A stretch of 64,000 nt of DNA from Cytobacillus gottheilii (GTDB lineage Bacteria; Bacillota; Bacilli; Bacillales; Cytobacillaceae), in the NCBI RefSeq assembly GCF_900166665.1, contig NZ_LT800494.1, positions 834,673 to 898,672 of the forward strand. The letters are read 5' to 3'. The position numbers and the translations under genes are program-made. This document shows, one piece after another, positions 16,608-28,334 of the stretch. The first letter of the stretch is position 1. Each line of letters starts with the position of its first letter. The notes under the pieces are model-generated. The model saw only the letters and a list, made by a program, of their open reading frames with translations. It searched no databases and was not told the DNA's origin.

Positions 16608-17268
16608 TTCACTCATTCCAAATGTCCAATGGGATAAAATGTGGGAAGCTACACTAGAAACATTATATATGACGGCTATATCGGTTTTTGCAACCTTTAT
16701 CCTAGGTACTATTTTAGGATTGCTGCTCTTTTTAACAGCCAAAGGAAATATTTGGGCTAATGCTCCTGTTAATAAAGTCATTAGTGCCTTTGTTAATATC
16801 TTTAGGTCTATTCCATTTATTATCTTAATTGTACTATTGGTTCCTTTTACAAAGCTGATCTTAGGCACAATGATAGGTCAAAATGCAGCATTGCCGGCTC
16901 TTATTATCGGGGCAGCGCCATTTTATGCAAGAATGGTTGAAATAGGTTTGAGGGAAATTGATAAAGGGGTTATTGAAGCAGCGAAATCGATGGGTGCTAA
17001 AACTAGCACAATTATCTGGAAAGTTCTTCTCCCTGAATCAATGCCTGCATTGGTTTCTGGTATCACTGTTACTGCTATTGCGTTAGTAGGCTATACAGCC
17101 ATGGCTGGTGTAATCGGTGCAGGCGGACTTGGAAATCTCGCTTATTTAGAAGGCTTCCAGCGCACCCGTGCTGATGTGACGCTTGTAGCAACAATTATTA
17201 TATTAATTATTGTATTTATCATCCAATTCATTGGTGATTTTATAACTTCAAAATTAGACAAACGATAG
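16600..17268 (+). CDS. metP: Methionine ABC transporter permease MetP (MetI)
   Basis: 222 residues with five predicted membrane segments. The EAA loop that contacts MetN is EAAKSMGAKTSTIIWKVLLP near residue 127-147. ATG follows GGAGGTGA, which lies inside the end of metN, implying translational coupling. Confidence 0.95.
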   Translation: MLSSLIPNVQWDKMWEATLETLYMTAISVFATFILGTILGLLLFLTAKGNIWANAPVNKVISAFVNIFRSIPFIILIVLLVPFTKLILGTMIGQNAALPALIIGAAPFYARMVEIGLREIDKGVIEAAKSMGAKTSTIIWKVLLPESMPALVSGITVTAIALVGYTAMAGVIGAGGLGNLAYLEGFQRTRADVTLVATIIILIIVFIIQFIGDFITSKLDKR

Positions 17269-17280
17269 GAGAGAAAAAAG

Positions 17281-18132
17281 ATGAAAAAATGGTTATCAAT
17301 TTTATTAGCCTTAACAGTAGCACTAATTATTTCTGCTTGCGGCACTTCTGATGAAGGTACTGAGGGAGACAATGCAGGCGGCGGAGAAGAAGCAGAAACA
17401 ACAACACTTAAAGTTGGAGCTTCAAACGTTCCTCATGCTGAAATTTTAGAAGAAGCGAAACCTCTTTTAGAAGAGAAAGGCTTTGAATTAGACATCACTA
17501 CATTCCAAGATTATATCTTACCAAACCAAGCTTTAGAGGCTGAAGATATTGATGCGAACTACTTCCAGCATATCCCTTATCTTGAGTCGCAAATTGCTGA
17601 GAATGGTTATGATTTCGTAAACGCTGGCGGAATTCACATTGAGCCTATTGGTGTTTACTCTCAAAAATATGACAGCTTGGATGAACTTCCTGATGGCGCA
17701 ACAATTATTATGAGTAACTCTGTTGCTGACCATGGCCGTATTCTTTCATTATTAGAACAGCAAGGGTTAATCACGCTAAAAGAAGGCGTTGAAAAAACAG
17801 CAGCAACAATCGAAGATATCGAAGAAAACAGCAAGAACTTAGAGTTTGATACTGAATATGAAGCATCTCTTCTTCCGCAAATTTACAACAACGGTGAAGG
17901 TGACGCGGTTCTAATTAACTCTAACTATGCAATTGATGCTGGATTAAATCCAATTGAAGATTCTATTGCGATCGAAGACAAAGAATCTCCATATGTTAAC
18001 GTAATCGCTGTTCGCAGTGGAGATGAAGAAAGCGAAGCAATCAAGGCATTAGTAGAAGTTCTTCACTCACAAGAAATTCAAGATTTCATCCTTGAAAAAT
18101 ATGAAGGTGCAGTTGTACCTGTATCTGAATAA
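17281..18132 (+). CDS. metQ: Methionine-binding lipoprotein MetQ
   Basis: 283 residues with a lipoprotein signal peptide ending in ISAC (lipidated Cys20), then a Gly/Glu-rich linker and the NlpA-type binding domain: LKVGASNVPHAEILEEAKPL, FQDYILPNQALE, DANYFQHIPYL. It delivers methionine to MetNP at the outer face of the membrane. ATG follows AGGAGAG. Last gene of metNPQ. Confidence 0.96.
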   Translation: MKKWLSILLALTVALIISACGTSDEGTEGDNAGGGEEAETTTLKVGASNVPHAEILEEAKPLLEEKGFELDITTFQDYILPNQALEAEDIDANYFQHIPYLESQIAENGYDFVNAGGIHIEPIGVYSQKYDSLDELPDGATIIMSNSVADHGRILSLLEQQGLITLKEGVEKTAATIEDIEENSKNLEFDTEYEASLLPQIYNNGEGDAVLINSNYAIDAGLNPIEDSIAIEDKESPYVNVIAVRSGDEESEAIKALVEVLHSQEIQDFILEKYEGAVVPVSE

Positions 18133-18139
18133 TGTTTAA

Positions 18140-18168
18140 AAGCTCCTGTGTATGCAGGGGCTTTTTGT
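18140..18168 (+). terminator. metNPQ terminator
   Basis: AGCTCCTG TGTATG CAGGGGCT followed by TTTTTG. Confidence 0.85.
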
Positions 18169-18187
18169 TTGTCTTGATTTTGCGGCT

Positions 18188-18337
18188 GCGGATACAATTT
18201 GTGTTTGGCGGATAAAGTGCTCTTTTTGGCGAATATAAATTTTTTACGGCGGATAAATCCCATATTACAGCGGATAAATTAAAATAACGGCGGATAAATT
18301 CCATGTTACAGCGTATAAATCAAAATAACGGCTGAAA
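18188..18337. repeat. Phased 20/21-bp tandem repeat, GCGGATA type
   Basis: GCGGATA or a close variant begins at 18188, 18208, 18229 (GCGAATA), 18249, 18270, 18290, 18311 (GCGTATA) and 18331 (GCTGAA). The steps are 20, 21, 20, 21, 20, 21, 20. Longer similarity exists at 41 bp: units ending in CCATATTACA and CCATGTTACA alternate with units ending in AAAATAACG. It follows the metNPQ terminator. No open frame with a ribosome binding site uses it. The 375 bp from here to 18712 hold no other recognised element. Confidence 0.8.
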
Positions 18338-18712
18338 ACATACTTCCAACTTCTCTTAACATCCAGGACAATGGCGGTGTCAGCAAAAATCGCAGGCATT
18401 TCCTTTTGGCAAAAAACAAGAGGATTTTTCCCCCTTCTGTACCCCAATAATCACCAAGTTATCTAATGTGTAAAATCACAGCTATTTAGAACCTTGCTTT
18501 AAACAAGATTATACTTCAGCAAATAAACGAACCGACTCCTTCAAGTGACCTTCAGACTGAACCAGCGACATATATAACGATATATCAGGTTTTACCGCAA
18601 TTGTGTCGGGTATACAGTCAATGATACGATTTAAAAGTAAATAATCCGTACAGCGGAAATTTGAAAGGAATGGTTCGTTATTAACCAGCTAAACCTAAAT
18701 TATACGAGTGAA

Positions 18713-18865
18713 ATGGAAAAGGCCATGCGTGGAGCCCATGGAGTCGGATATGAGGTTTACAGCCAAAAGCATGGTGTGCGAATGGAAGTTGAAGAAAAGC
18801 GGCAAAAGGAATATGTAGAAAGTCAGCGAATGGTTGCCGATTTAGAAAGAAAAGTACATTCTTAA
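18713..18865 (+). CDS. Small hypothetical protein, start uncertain
   Basis: An open frame of at least 50 residues (MEKAMRGAHGVGYEVYSQKH, then a charged helix rich in Glu, Lys and Arg ending DLERKVHS) with normal-looking codon use and its own terminator. ATG 18713 lacks a clear ribosome binding site. The frame stays open upstream, and an ATT codon at 18680 lies 9 bases after AAAGGAA, so the protein may begin INQLNLNYTSE at a rare ATT start. Function unknown. It occupies the position of yurZ in B. subtilis but is not that family. Confidence 0.55.
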   Translation: MEKAMRGAHGVGYEVYSQKHGVRMEVEEKRQKEYVESQRMVADLERKVHS

Positions 18866-18884
18866 TGTTATATATATAGGAAGA

Positions 18885-18914
18885 AACCAGCTCAGCTTTT
18901 GAGCTGGTTTTTTT
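18885..18914 (+). terminator. Terminator after the small hypothetical gene
   Basis: AACCAGCTCA GCTT TTGAGCTGG followed by seven T. Confidence 0.9.
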
Positions 18915-19164
18915 CCATTCATGATCAATCCAGGATTTTAATTGAAAAAGTTTTAAATGATTTGATCTCTTTATTTCTTCCTATTTTCACATACATTCTT
19001 AGTCAGTCGCAGAAAATAGTCAGATAGGAATTACAGTATTGGGACGCTTCAGAAGGGAGTGAATTAACTATAGGGCATACATAGACTAAAAAGTTTTAAA
19101 AAACGAAAAAAAACTCTATAATTAGACATATTCTCACATTCGAAAGACGAATGTTCTGAAAGAG
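18915..19164. other. Intergenic AT-rich region before suf
   Basis: No gene recognised. AT-rich sequence between the preceding terminator and the suf promoter. Confidence 0.5.
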
Positions 19165-19193
19165 TTGATATCACTTTTCATTTGTTATAAGAT
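19165..19193 (+). promoter_or_regulatory. Promoter of the suf operon
   Basis: TTGATA, 17 bp, TAAGAT, about 90 bp before sufC. The leader contains a repeated GAGAATAAAA element (19200-19220) and a TTTGCGGCATAGCCGATTTA segment (19230-19249) that resembles one at 42366-42385. Confidence 0.65.
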
Positions 19194-19281
19194 TGTAATG
19201 AGAATAAAATGAGAATAAAACTAAGAGGTTTGCGGCATAGCCGATTTATACAAATCTTTCATAATTGACGGAGGTATTATT

Positions 19282-20067
19282 ATGGCAGCATCAACTTTAA
19301 CAATTAAAGACCTTCATGTTGAAATTGAAGGCAAAGAGATATTAAAAGGTGTTAATCTTGAAGTCAAAGGCGGAGAGATTCACGCAATCATGGGACCAAA
19401 CGGAACAGGGAAATCTACATTATCTTCTGCGATTATGGGTCACCCGAAATATGAAGTTACATCTGGCAGCATCGTAATGGATGGTGAAGATGTGTTAGAA
19501 ATGGAAGTAGATGAGCGTGCTCAAGCAGGTCTATTTCTTGCTATGCAATATCCAAGCGAGATTAGCGGTGTAACAAATGCTGACTTCTTGCGTTCTGCAA
19601 TGAACAGCCGCCGTGAGGAAGGAAACGAAATTTCATTAATGAAGTTTATCCGTCAAATGGATAGCAAAATGGAATTCCTTGAAATGGACGTAGATATGGC
19701 TCAGCGTTACCTAAACGAAGGATTCTCTGGCGGAGAGAAAAAACGTAATGAAATCCTTCAATTAATGATGCTTGAACCCAAAATTGCTATCCTGGATGAA
19801 ATTGACTCAGGATTAGATATCGATGCATTAAAAGTGGTTTCTAAAGGAATCAATGAAATGCGCGGCGAAGATTTCGGCTGCTTAATTATTACTCACTATC
19901 AGCGTCTTCTTAACTATATTACGCCTGATCATGTACACGTAATGATGCAAGGCCGCATTGTAAAATCCGGTGGCCCTGAGCTGGCACAGCGTTTAGAGGC
20001 AGAAGGATATGACTGGATTAAAAAGGAACTTGGCATCGAAGACGAAACAGTTGGGCAAGAAGCGTAA
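19282..20067 (+). CDS. sufC: Fe-S cluster assembly ATPase SufC
   Basis: 261 residues. ABC-type ATPase that is cytoplasmic, not a transporter, and partners SufB and SufD. Walker A is GPNGTGKST, the signature is FSGGEKKRNEI, and Walker B is IAILDEIDSGLDID, with the LDEIDSGLD form typical of SufC. ATG follows GGAGG. First gene of sufCDSUB. Confidence 0.97.
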   Translation: MAASTLTIKDLHVEIEGKEILKGVNLEVKGGEIHAIMGPNGTGKSTLSSAIMGHPKYEVTSGSIVMDGEDVLEMEVDERAQAGLFLAMQYPSEISGVTNADFLRSAMNSRREEGNEISLMKFIRQMDSKMEFLEMDVDMAQRYLNEGFSGGEKKRNEILQLMMLEPKIAILDEIDSGLDIDALKVVSKGINEMRGEDFGCLIITHYQRLLNYITPDHVHVMMQGRIVKSGGPELAQRLEAEGYDWIKKELGIEDETVGQEA

Positions 20068-20084
20068 CAGTTAGGAGGATCACT

Positions 20085-23051
<2,967 letters not shown>

Positions 23052-23116
23052 AACAAGTTTGGGATAAAATATAGCTAAAGGATGATTCCTGAGGCAAAGA
23101 ATGGAGGAATACGACG

Positions 23117-24514
23117 ATGGCAAAAAAGATGCCTGACATTGGCGATTACAAGTACGGATTTGCCGATAAAGACGTTTCCATTTTCCGATCAAAACGCGGG
23201 TTAACAAAAGAGATTGTTGAAGAAATTTCAAAAATGAAGGAAGAGCCTCAATGGATGCTGGACTTCCGCTTAAAATCATTAGAGCACTTCTACAACATGC
23301 CGATGCCGCAATGGGGCGGAGATTTAGCGTCATTAAACTTTGATGAAATCACTTATTATGTAAAGCCTTCTGAAAAGACTGAGCGTTCTTGGGATGAAGT
23401 TCCAGATGAAATCAAGCAAACGTTTGATAAGCTTGGAATTCCTGAAGCAGAGCAAAAGTATTTAGCAGGTGTATCTGCACAATACGAATCAGAGGTTGTT
23501 TACCATAACATGCAGGAAGATCTTGAAGCGATGGGAATTGTATTTAAGGATACTGACTCTGCACTTCGCGAAAACGAAGAGATTTTCAAAGAGCACTGGG
23601 CAAAGGTTATTCCGCCAACAGACAATAAGTTTGCGGCTTTAAACTCTGCTGTGTGGTCAGGTGGATCTTTCATCTATGTTCCAAAAGGGATCAAAGTTGA
23701 AACACCACTGCAAGCATACTTCCGCATTAACTCTGAGAACATGGGGCAATTCGAACGTACGCTGATCATCGTTGATGAAGGCGCACATGTGCACTATGTA
23801 GAAGGCTGTACAGCTCCTGTGTATACAACAAACTCACTTCATAGTGCGGTTGTTGAAATCATCATTAAAAAGGATGCATACTGCCGTTATACAACAATCC
23901 AAAACTGGGCAAACAATGTTTATAACCTTGTTACAAAGCGTGCAGTTTGTGACGCAAATGCAACAATGGAATGGATCGATGGAAATATCGGTTCTAAATT
24001 AACAATGAAATACCCAGCTGTTATTTTAAAAGGAGAAGGCGCACGCGGAATGACTCTTTCCATCGCACTAGCAGGTAAAGGTCAGCATCAGGATGCAGGA
24101 GCAAAAATGATTCACCTTGCACCAAACACGTCTTCAACCATCGTTTCAAAATCCATCTCGAAACAAGGCGGAAAAGTAACATACCGCGGAATCGTTCAAT
24201 TTGGACGCAAAGCAGATGGAGCACGTGCAAACATTGAGTGTGATACGTTAATCATGGATAATCAATCAACATCTGATACCATTCCATATAACGAAATCTT
24301 AAACGACAATATTTCACTTGAGCATGAAGCGAAAGTTTCTAAAGTATCTGAAGAGCAGCTGTTCTACCTAATGAGCCGCGGAATCTCTGAAGAAGAAGCA
24401 ACAGAAATGATCGTAATGGGCTTCATCGAGCCATTTACAAAAGAACTTCCAATGGAATATGCAGTAGAAATGAACCGTCTTATCAAGTTCGAGATGGAAG
24501 GATCTATTGGATAA
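23117..24514 (+). CDS. sufB: Fe-S cluster assembly scaffold SufB
   Basis: 465 residues. SufBD-family scaffold on which clusters are built. Typical blocks are [40 protein letters not shown] and the C-terminal [22 protein letters not shown] lies 11 bp after GGAGG. It closes the suf operon and is followed by a strong terminator. Confidence 0.97.
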   Translation: MAKKMPDIGDYKYGFADKDVSIFRSKRGLTKEIVEEISKMKEEPQWMLDFRLKSLEHFYNMPMPQWGGDLASLNFDEITYYVKPSEKTERSWDEVPDEIKQTFDKLGIPEAEQKYLAGVSAQYESEVVYHNMQEDLEAMGIVFKDTDSALRENEEIFKEHWAKVIPPTDNKFAALNSAVWSGGSFIYVPKGIKVETPLQAYFRINSENMGQFERTLIIVDEGAHVHYVEGCTAPVYTTNSLHSAVVEIIIKKDAYCRYTTIQNWANNVYNLVTKRAVCDANATMEWIDGNIGSKLTMKYPAVILKGEGARGMTLSIALAGKGQHQDAGAKMIHLAPNTSSTIVSKSISKQGGKVTYRGIVQFGRKADGARANIECDTLIMDNQSTSDTIPYNEILNDNISLEHEAKVSKVSEEQLFYLMSRGISEEEATEMIVMGFIEPFTKELPMEYAVEMNRLIKFEMEGSIG

Positions 24515-24525
24515 TCCTGTAGATA

Positions 24526-24560
24526 AAAAGACGAACCTTCGTGGTTCGTCTTTTTTTTAT
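24526..24560 (+). terminator. suf operon terminator
   Basis: AAGACGAACC TTCGT GGTTCGTCTT followed by a T run. Confidence 0.95.
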
Positions 24561-24576
24561 CCATTTGTGGAGTTTG

Positions 24577-24665
24577 GCGAATAAATAGGTGATGTTGGCG
24601 AAAATATTTATTTAACGGCGAATAAATGCATCCTAATGGCGAAAAAATTCTTTTGAAGGCGAATA
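24577..24665. repeat. Phased 20/21-bp tandem repeat, GCGAATA type
   Basis: GCGAATA or GCGAAAA begins at 24577, 24598, 24618, 24639 and 24659. The steps are 21, 20, 21, 20, the same alternation as the cluster at 18188-18337. It lies just after the suf terminator. The remaining 300 bp up to the cad promoter hold no recognised gene. Confidence 0.8.
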
Positions 24666-24903
24666 ACCTGTTTTTACATGATCTAATCCGCTTGAATGCT
24701 GCATGAAAAATCTCTCCAAAATTCATATTAGTTCCCATATGTTGGTTGGTTGGAATGGAATATTCGAGAGGAGCGGGCAAGATAAGACTCCTATGGAGCG
24801 GAGCCGTTAGAGATGGACCATACGCCTCCTTATATAGGAAGTACTGTGTTATGGAATAACACTAGATCTTGAAAAATACCCATTAAAATAACTTATTAAT
24901 TAT

Positions 24904-24965
24904 TCAAACAATCATTTGACCATTAGAATAATTTTGCATATACTAATATTCAAATGAATGTTTGA
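24904..24965. promoter_or_regulatory. cad promoter with two CadC-type operators
   Basis: Promoter TTGACC (24916-24921), 17 bp, TATACT (24939-24944). Two dyads of identical design, TCAAA-N6-TTTGA, lie at 24904-24919 and 24950-24965, one overlapping the -35 and the other just past the -10. The second extends to ATTCAAATGAATGTTTGAAT. This matches ArsR/SmtB operator style, where the apo-repressor blocks the promoter until metal binds. Confidence 0.75.
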
Positions 24966-24981
24966 ATGAGGAGGCTATATT

Positions 24982-25350
24982 TTGAAACACGATGATATTT
25001 GCGAAGTGACTTGTGTGGATGAGGTAAAAGTAAATCGAGTCAAAAATTCTATCCAGCAGAAGGATACGATGTCTGTTGCACAAATATTTAAAGCTCTTTC
25101 TGATGATACGAGGATTAGAATTGCTTTTGCTTTATGCGAAGAAGATGAACTTTGTGTATGCGATGTTGCTAATATTGTTGGCAGCACAATGGCTACTGCG
25201 TCTCACCATTTACGTCATCTTAAAAACCTTGGTCTGGCAAAGTATCAGAAACGAGGTAAACTCGTGTATTATTCCTTGGATGACGAGCATGTCAGACAAT
25301 TGATTCAAATAGCCTTTGCACATCAGCTGGAGGGAAAGCTTCATGAATAA
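24982..25350 (+). CDS. cadC: CadC, ArsR/SmtB-family metal-sensing repressor
   Basis: 122 residues from TTG 24982 after GGAGG. The winged-helix domain has the DNA-recognition helix STMATASHHLRHLKNLGL. Metal-site cysteines fall at Cys7, Cys11, Cys58 and Cys60 (EVTC and ELCVCD), the same numbering as the Cd/Pb/Zn sensor CadC of Staphylococcus. It should repress its own operon and release on Cd, Pb or Zn. The cadA start codon lies inside its last codons, so the two are co-translated. Confidence 0.94.
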   Translation: MKHDDICEVTCVDEVKVNRVKNSIQQKDTMSVAQIFKALSDDTRIRIAFALCEEDELCVCDVANIVGSTMATASHHLRHLKNLGLAKYQKRGKLVYYSLDDEHVRQLIQIAFAHQLEGKLHE

Positions 25351-27469
25351 CTCCGAATTACAGAAAAGTGTTTACCGCGTTCAAGGCTTCACCTGAGCAG
25401 GCTGCGCGACAAAGTTCGAAAAGAACGTCAAACACCTGGATGGTGTTTCTAATGCAAATGTTAATTTTGGTGCATCTAAGCTTACTGTTTATGGTGAGAC
25501 AACGATTGAAGTACTCGAAAAAGCAGGAGCTTTTGAAAACTTAAGACTGTATCCTGAAAAACAAAAAGTTGAAGAGAAAAAGATTCCATTTTTCCAAAAA
25601 CACGGGACAGTCATCGCATCGCTTATATTCCTGTTAATAGGCTGGATGGCTGCAGAAATATCAGGTGAAAATAGCATTGTTTCTATACTAGCATATGCCA
25701 GTTCTATTTTAGTGGGCGGTTATCGGCTCTTTAAAACAGGAGTTATGAATTTATTCCGTTTAGAGTTTGATATGAAAACTTTAATGACCATTGCAGTTAT
25801 TGGTGCTGCTGTTATTGGTGAATGGGGTGAAGGTGCAACAGTTGTTATCTTGTTTGCGATCAGTGAAGCCCTCGAAACATACTCCATGGATAAGGCACGC
25901 CAATCAATACGGTCATTAATGGACATTGCTCCTAAAGAAGCTTTAATCAGAAGAGGAAATGAAGAACGCTTTATTAATGTAGATGATATTCAAGTTGACG
26001 ATATTATGATCGTTAAACCTGGACAAAAAATAGCGATGGACGGAATCGTTTTAAAAGGAGTATCATCAGTCAATCAAGCAGCTATTACGGGTGAATCAGT
26101 ACCTGTGTCAAAAACAATTGAAAATGAAGTTTTCGCGGGTACATTAAATGAAGAGGGCCTCTTGGAGGTAAAAGTTACAAAACTTGTGGATGATACTACC
26201 ATTGCAAAGATCATACAATTAGTTGAAGAAGCTCAGGCAGAACGGGCACCATCACAGGCATTTGTAGATCGCTTTGCCAGGTACTATACTCCAATCATCA
26301 TGCTGGTTGCACTTGCCGCAGCTGTTGTACCTCCTTTATTCTTCAATGGAGATTGGGAGAAATGGATTTACCAGGGATTAGCTGTTTTAGTAGTCGGCTG
26401 TCCATGTGCCCTTGTTATTTCCACACCCGTATCTATTGTAACGGCAATCGGGAATGCAGCACGTAATGGTGTTCTGATCAAAGGCGGCATTCATCTTGAA
26501 GAATTGGGAGGAATTAAAGCAATTGCCTTCGATAAAACAGGAACCTTAACAAAAGGAGTTCCTGTGGTAACGGATTACCTTCCAAATACAGATATTGATC
26601 CTGATGAACTGCTGACTATTGTTGCAGCTTTGGAAAATGGTTCACAGCATCCACTGGCTTCTGCCATTATCAAAAAAGCTGAAGAAGAAGATTTAAAATA
26701 CAAAAGTATATCGATTGAAAAATTCTTATCAATAACAGGAAAAGGAGTTACAGGCTCAATACATGGCAAAACCTATTATGTCGGCAGTCCAAGTCTATTT
26801 GAAGAAATATTAGAAAATGGGTTATCAAATGAGCAGAAGGAAACGATCTCGCAGCTTCAAGAAAAGGGCAAAACGGTCATGGCTGCCGGAACATCTGCTA
26901 AAGTTTTAGGGCTGATTGCTGTTGCTGACGAGTTGAGGATAAATAGTATAGACGTTATTCAAAAACTTCATTCATTAGGAGTTCAAAAGACCATTATGCT
27001 GACAGGAGATAATGCTGGAACTGCAAATGCAATCGGAAAACAGGCAGGTGTTTCGGATCTGAAGGCAGACTTGCTGCCGCAGGATAAATTAGCTTTTATT
27101 AAAGGTCTGAAAAGCGAATATGGCCGGGTGGCTATGGTTGGGGATGGTGTCAATGATGCTCCCGCTTTAGCAGCCTCTACTGTTGGAATTGCAATGGGCG
27201 GTGCTGGGACAGATACGGCTTTAGAAACAGCTGACATTGCATTAATGGCAGATGATCTGGAAAAACTGCCTTTTGCCGTTAAGTTGAGCAGAAGAACATT
27301 ATTCATTATTAAACAGAATATTATATTCTCTTTAGGCATTAAACTACTGGCCTTACTCTTAGTTGTTCCAGGCTGGTTAACACTATGGATTGCTATTTTT
27401 GCAGATATGGGTGCAACGCTAATAGTCACATTAAATGGTTTAAGACTGCTGCGAGTGAAGGATAAATAA
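25343..27469 (+). CDS. cadA: CadA-type P1B metal ATPase with in-frame TGA (candidate selenoprotein)
   Basis: Cd/Zn/Pb export ATPase, 708 codons plus stop, a normal CadA length. ATG 25343 follows GGAGGG at good spacing and overlaps the cadC stop. Codon 18 is TGA, and translation continues in frame to the end. The N-terminal metal-binding domain reads [21 protein letters not shown], so TGA replaces the first Cys of the CxxC motif while Cys21 is kept. All catalytic motifs are intact: TGES near 249, CPC near 353, DKTGTLT at Asp397, GDGVNDAP near 600. Without decoding of TGA only a protein from an internal ATG (for example 25646, inside the first membrane helix) could be made. The choices are selenocysteine insertion, natural nonsense mutation or sequencing error. 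Confidence 0.85.
25394..25429 (+). other. TGA codon and downstream hairpin, candidate bSECIS
   Basis: TGA at 25394-25396. A stem GTTC/GAAC (25414-25417 with 25423-25426) carries the loop GAAAA, whose first base G is 22 nt after the TGA. A lower GAC/GTC pair (25408-25410 with 25427-25429) adds a 3-nt A bulge. Published bacterial SECIS models ask for a short stem with a G in the first two loop bases, 16-37 nt after the UGA, which this meets. The stem is short, and the same codons could occur by protein constraint alone (KFEKNV). Confidence 0.4.
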
Positions 27470-27475
27470 GAGACA

Positions 27476-27502
27476 GAAGCTTCCTGAAAGGGAGGCTTCT
27501 TT
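27476..27502 (+). terminator. Terminator after cadA
   Basis: GAAGCTTCC, loop TGAAAG, GGAGGCTTC (one T-G pair) followed by a short T tract. Confidence 0.65.
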
Positions 27503-27592
27503 GCGAAAAGAGTAAGTAATGCAGGCTCATATACATATCACAAATTTTCAACCAAGAAAGATGCCAGCACTTTTCAAATGGAGGGAATATTT

Positions 27593-28225
27593 TTGAATAG
27601 AAGCTGGAATGCGATTATTTATAAATTATGGTCACCAATTTATGATCACTTCTTTAATAAAGGGATGTTTTTAAAAGCAAGAAAAGAGGTATTTAGAAAT
27701 CTAAAATACAAGAAAGGAAGTAAAATCCTGCTAGTGGGAGTGGGTACAGGTGCAGATATTCCATTTTTCTTAGATAAGGGGTACGTTCTTACAGCAATTG
27801 ATTACTCTGAAGAAATGCTGGCAGTTGCAAAAAGTAAGTTTAAGAACGAGTCCATAACGTTTAAAAAAATGGATGCGCAAAAGATGGAGTTTGAAGATAA
27901 TACATTTGATTTTATTGCAGCAAGCTTAGTTATTAGTGTTGTCCCTCAACCAGAAGATGCACTTAGCGAAATTACAAGGGTATTAAAGAAAAATGGAGAA
28001 ATCCTTATACTTGATAAGTTTGCTCCTGTAAATAAAAAACGGAATGCTGCACAAAAAATACTCCGTCCGATCATTAAATTACTAGGGACAGATATTGGTA
28101 TAGATTTTCATGCACTTCTAAAACCTTTTGAAACTCAATTAGAATTGAAAAAGGACAATGCAGTAATGCTGAACGGAATGTATAGGAAAATATTATTAGT
28201 AAAACAGCTGCCAGGCAATCAATAG
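27593..28225 (+). CDS. Class I SAM-dependent methyltransferase
   Basis: 210 residues from TTG 27593, which lies just after GGAGGG; ATG 27578 overlaps that site. The SAM-binding Rossmann fold shows motif I as LLVGVGTGADIPF, motif II acid in LTAIDYSEEM, and the D-A-Q and FDFIAASLVIS motifs of the Methyltransf_11/UbiE group. The N-terminal SWNAIIYKLWSPIYDHFF resembles membrane-lipid or quinone methyltransferases. It sits beside the cad operon but has its own site and lies past a weak terminator. The substrate is unknown. Confidence 0.82.
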   Translation: MNRSWNAIIYKLWSPIYDHFFNKGMFLKARKEVFRNLKYKKGSKILLVGVGTGADIPFFLDKGYVLTAIDYSEEMLAVAKSKFKNESITFKKMDAQKMEFEDNTFDFIAASLVISVVPQPEDALSEITRVLKKNGEILILDKFAPVNKKRNAAQKILRPIIKLLGTDIGIDFHALLKPFETQLELKKDNAVMLNGMYRKILLVKQLPGNQ

Positions 28226-28334
28226 TGGAAAGTTTGCCGGCTGTTGTTATATATATATATAAGTTATGGATTTTGATTGACTTTATAAATTTAGGTTATA
28301 TTTAATATAGAAAAATGAGAGAGGGGGATATTCG

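Noticed and set aside
18188..18337. CRISPR array
   Set aside because: Repeat cores are about 10 bp with about 10-bp gaps, far shorter than CRISPR repeats and spacers, and no cas genes are in the window.
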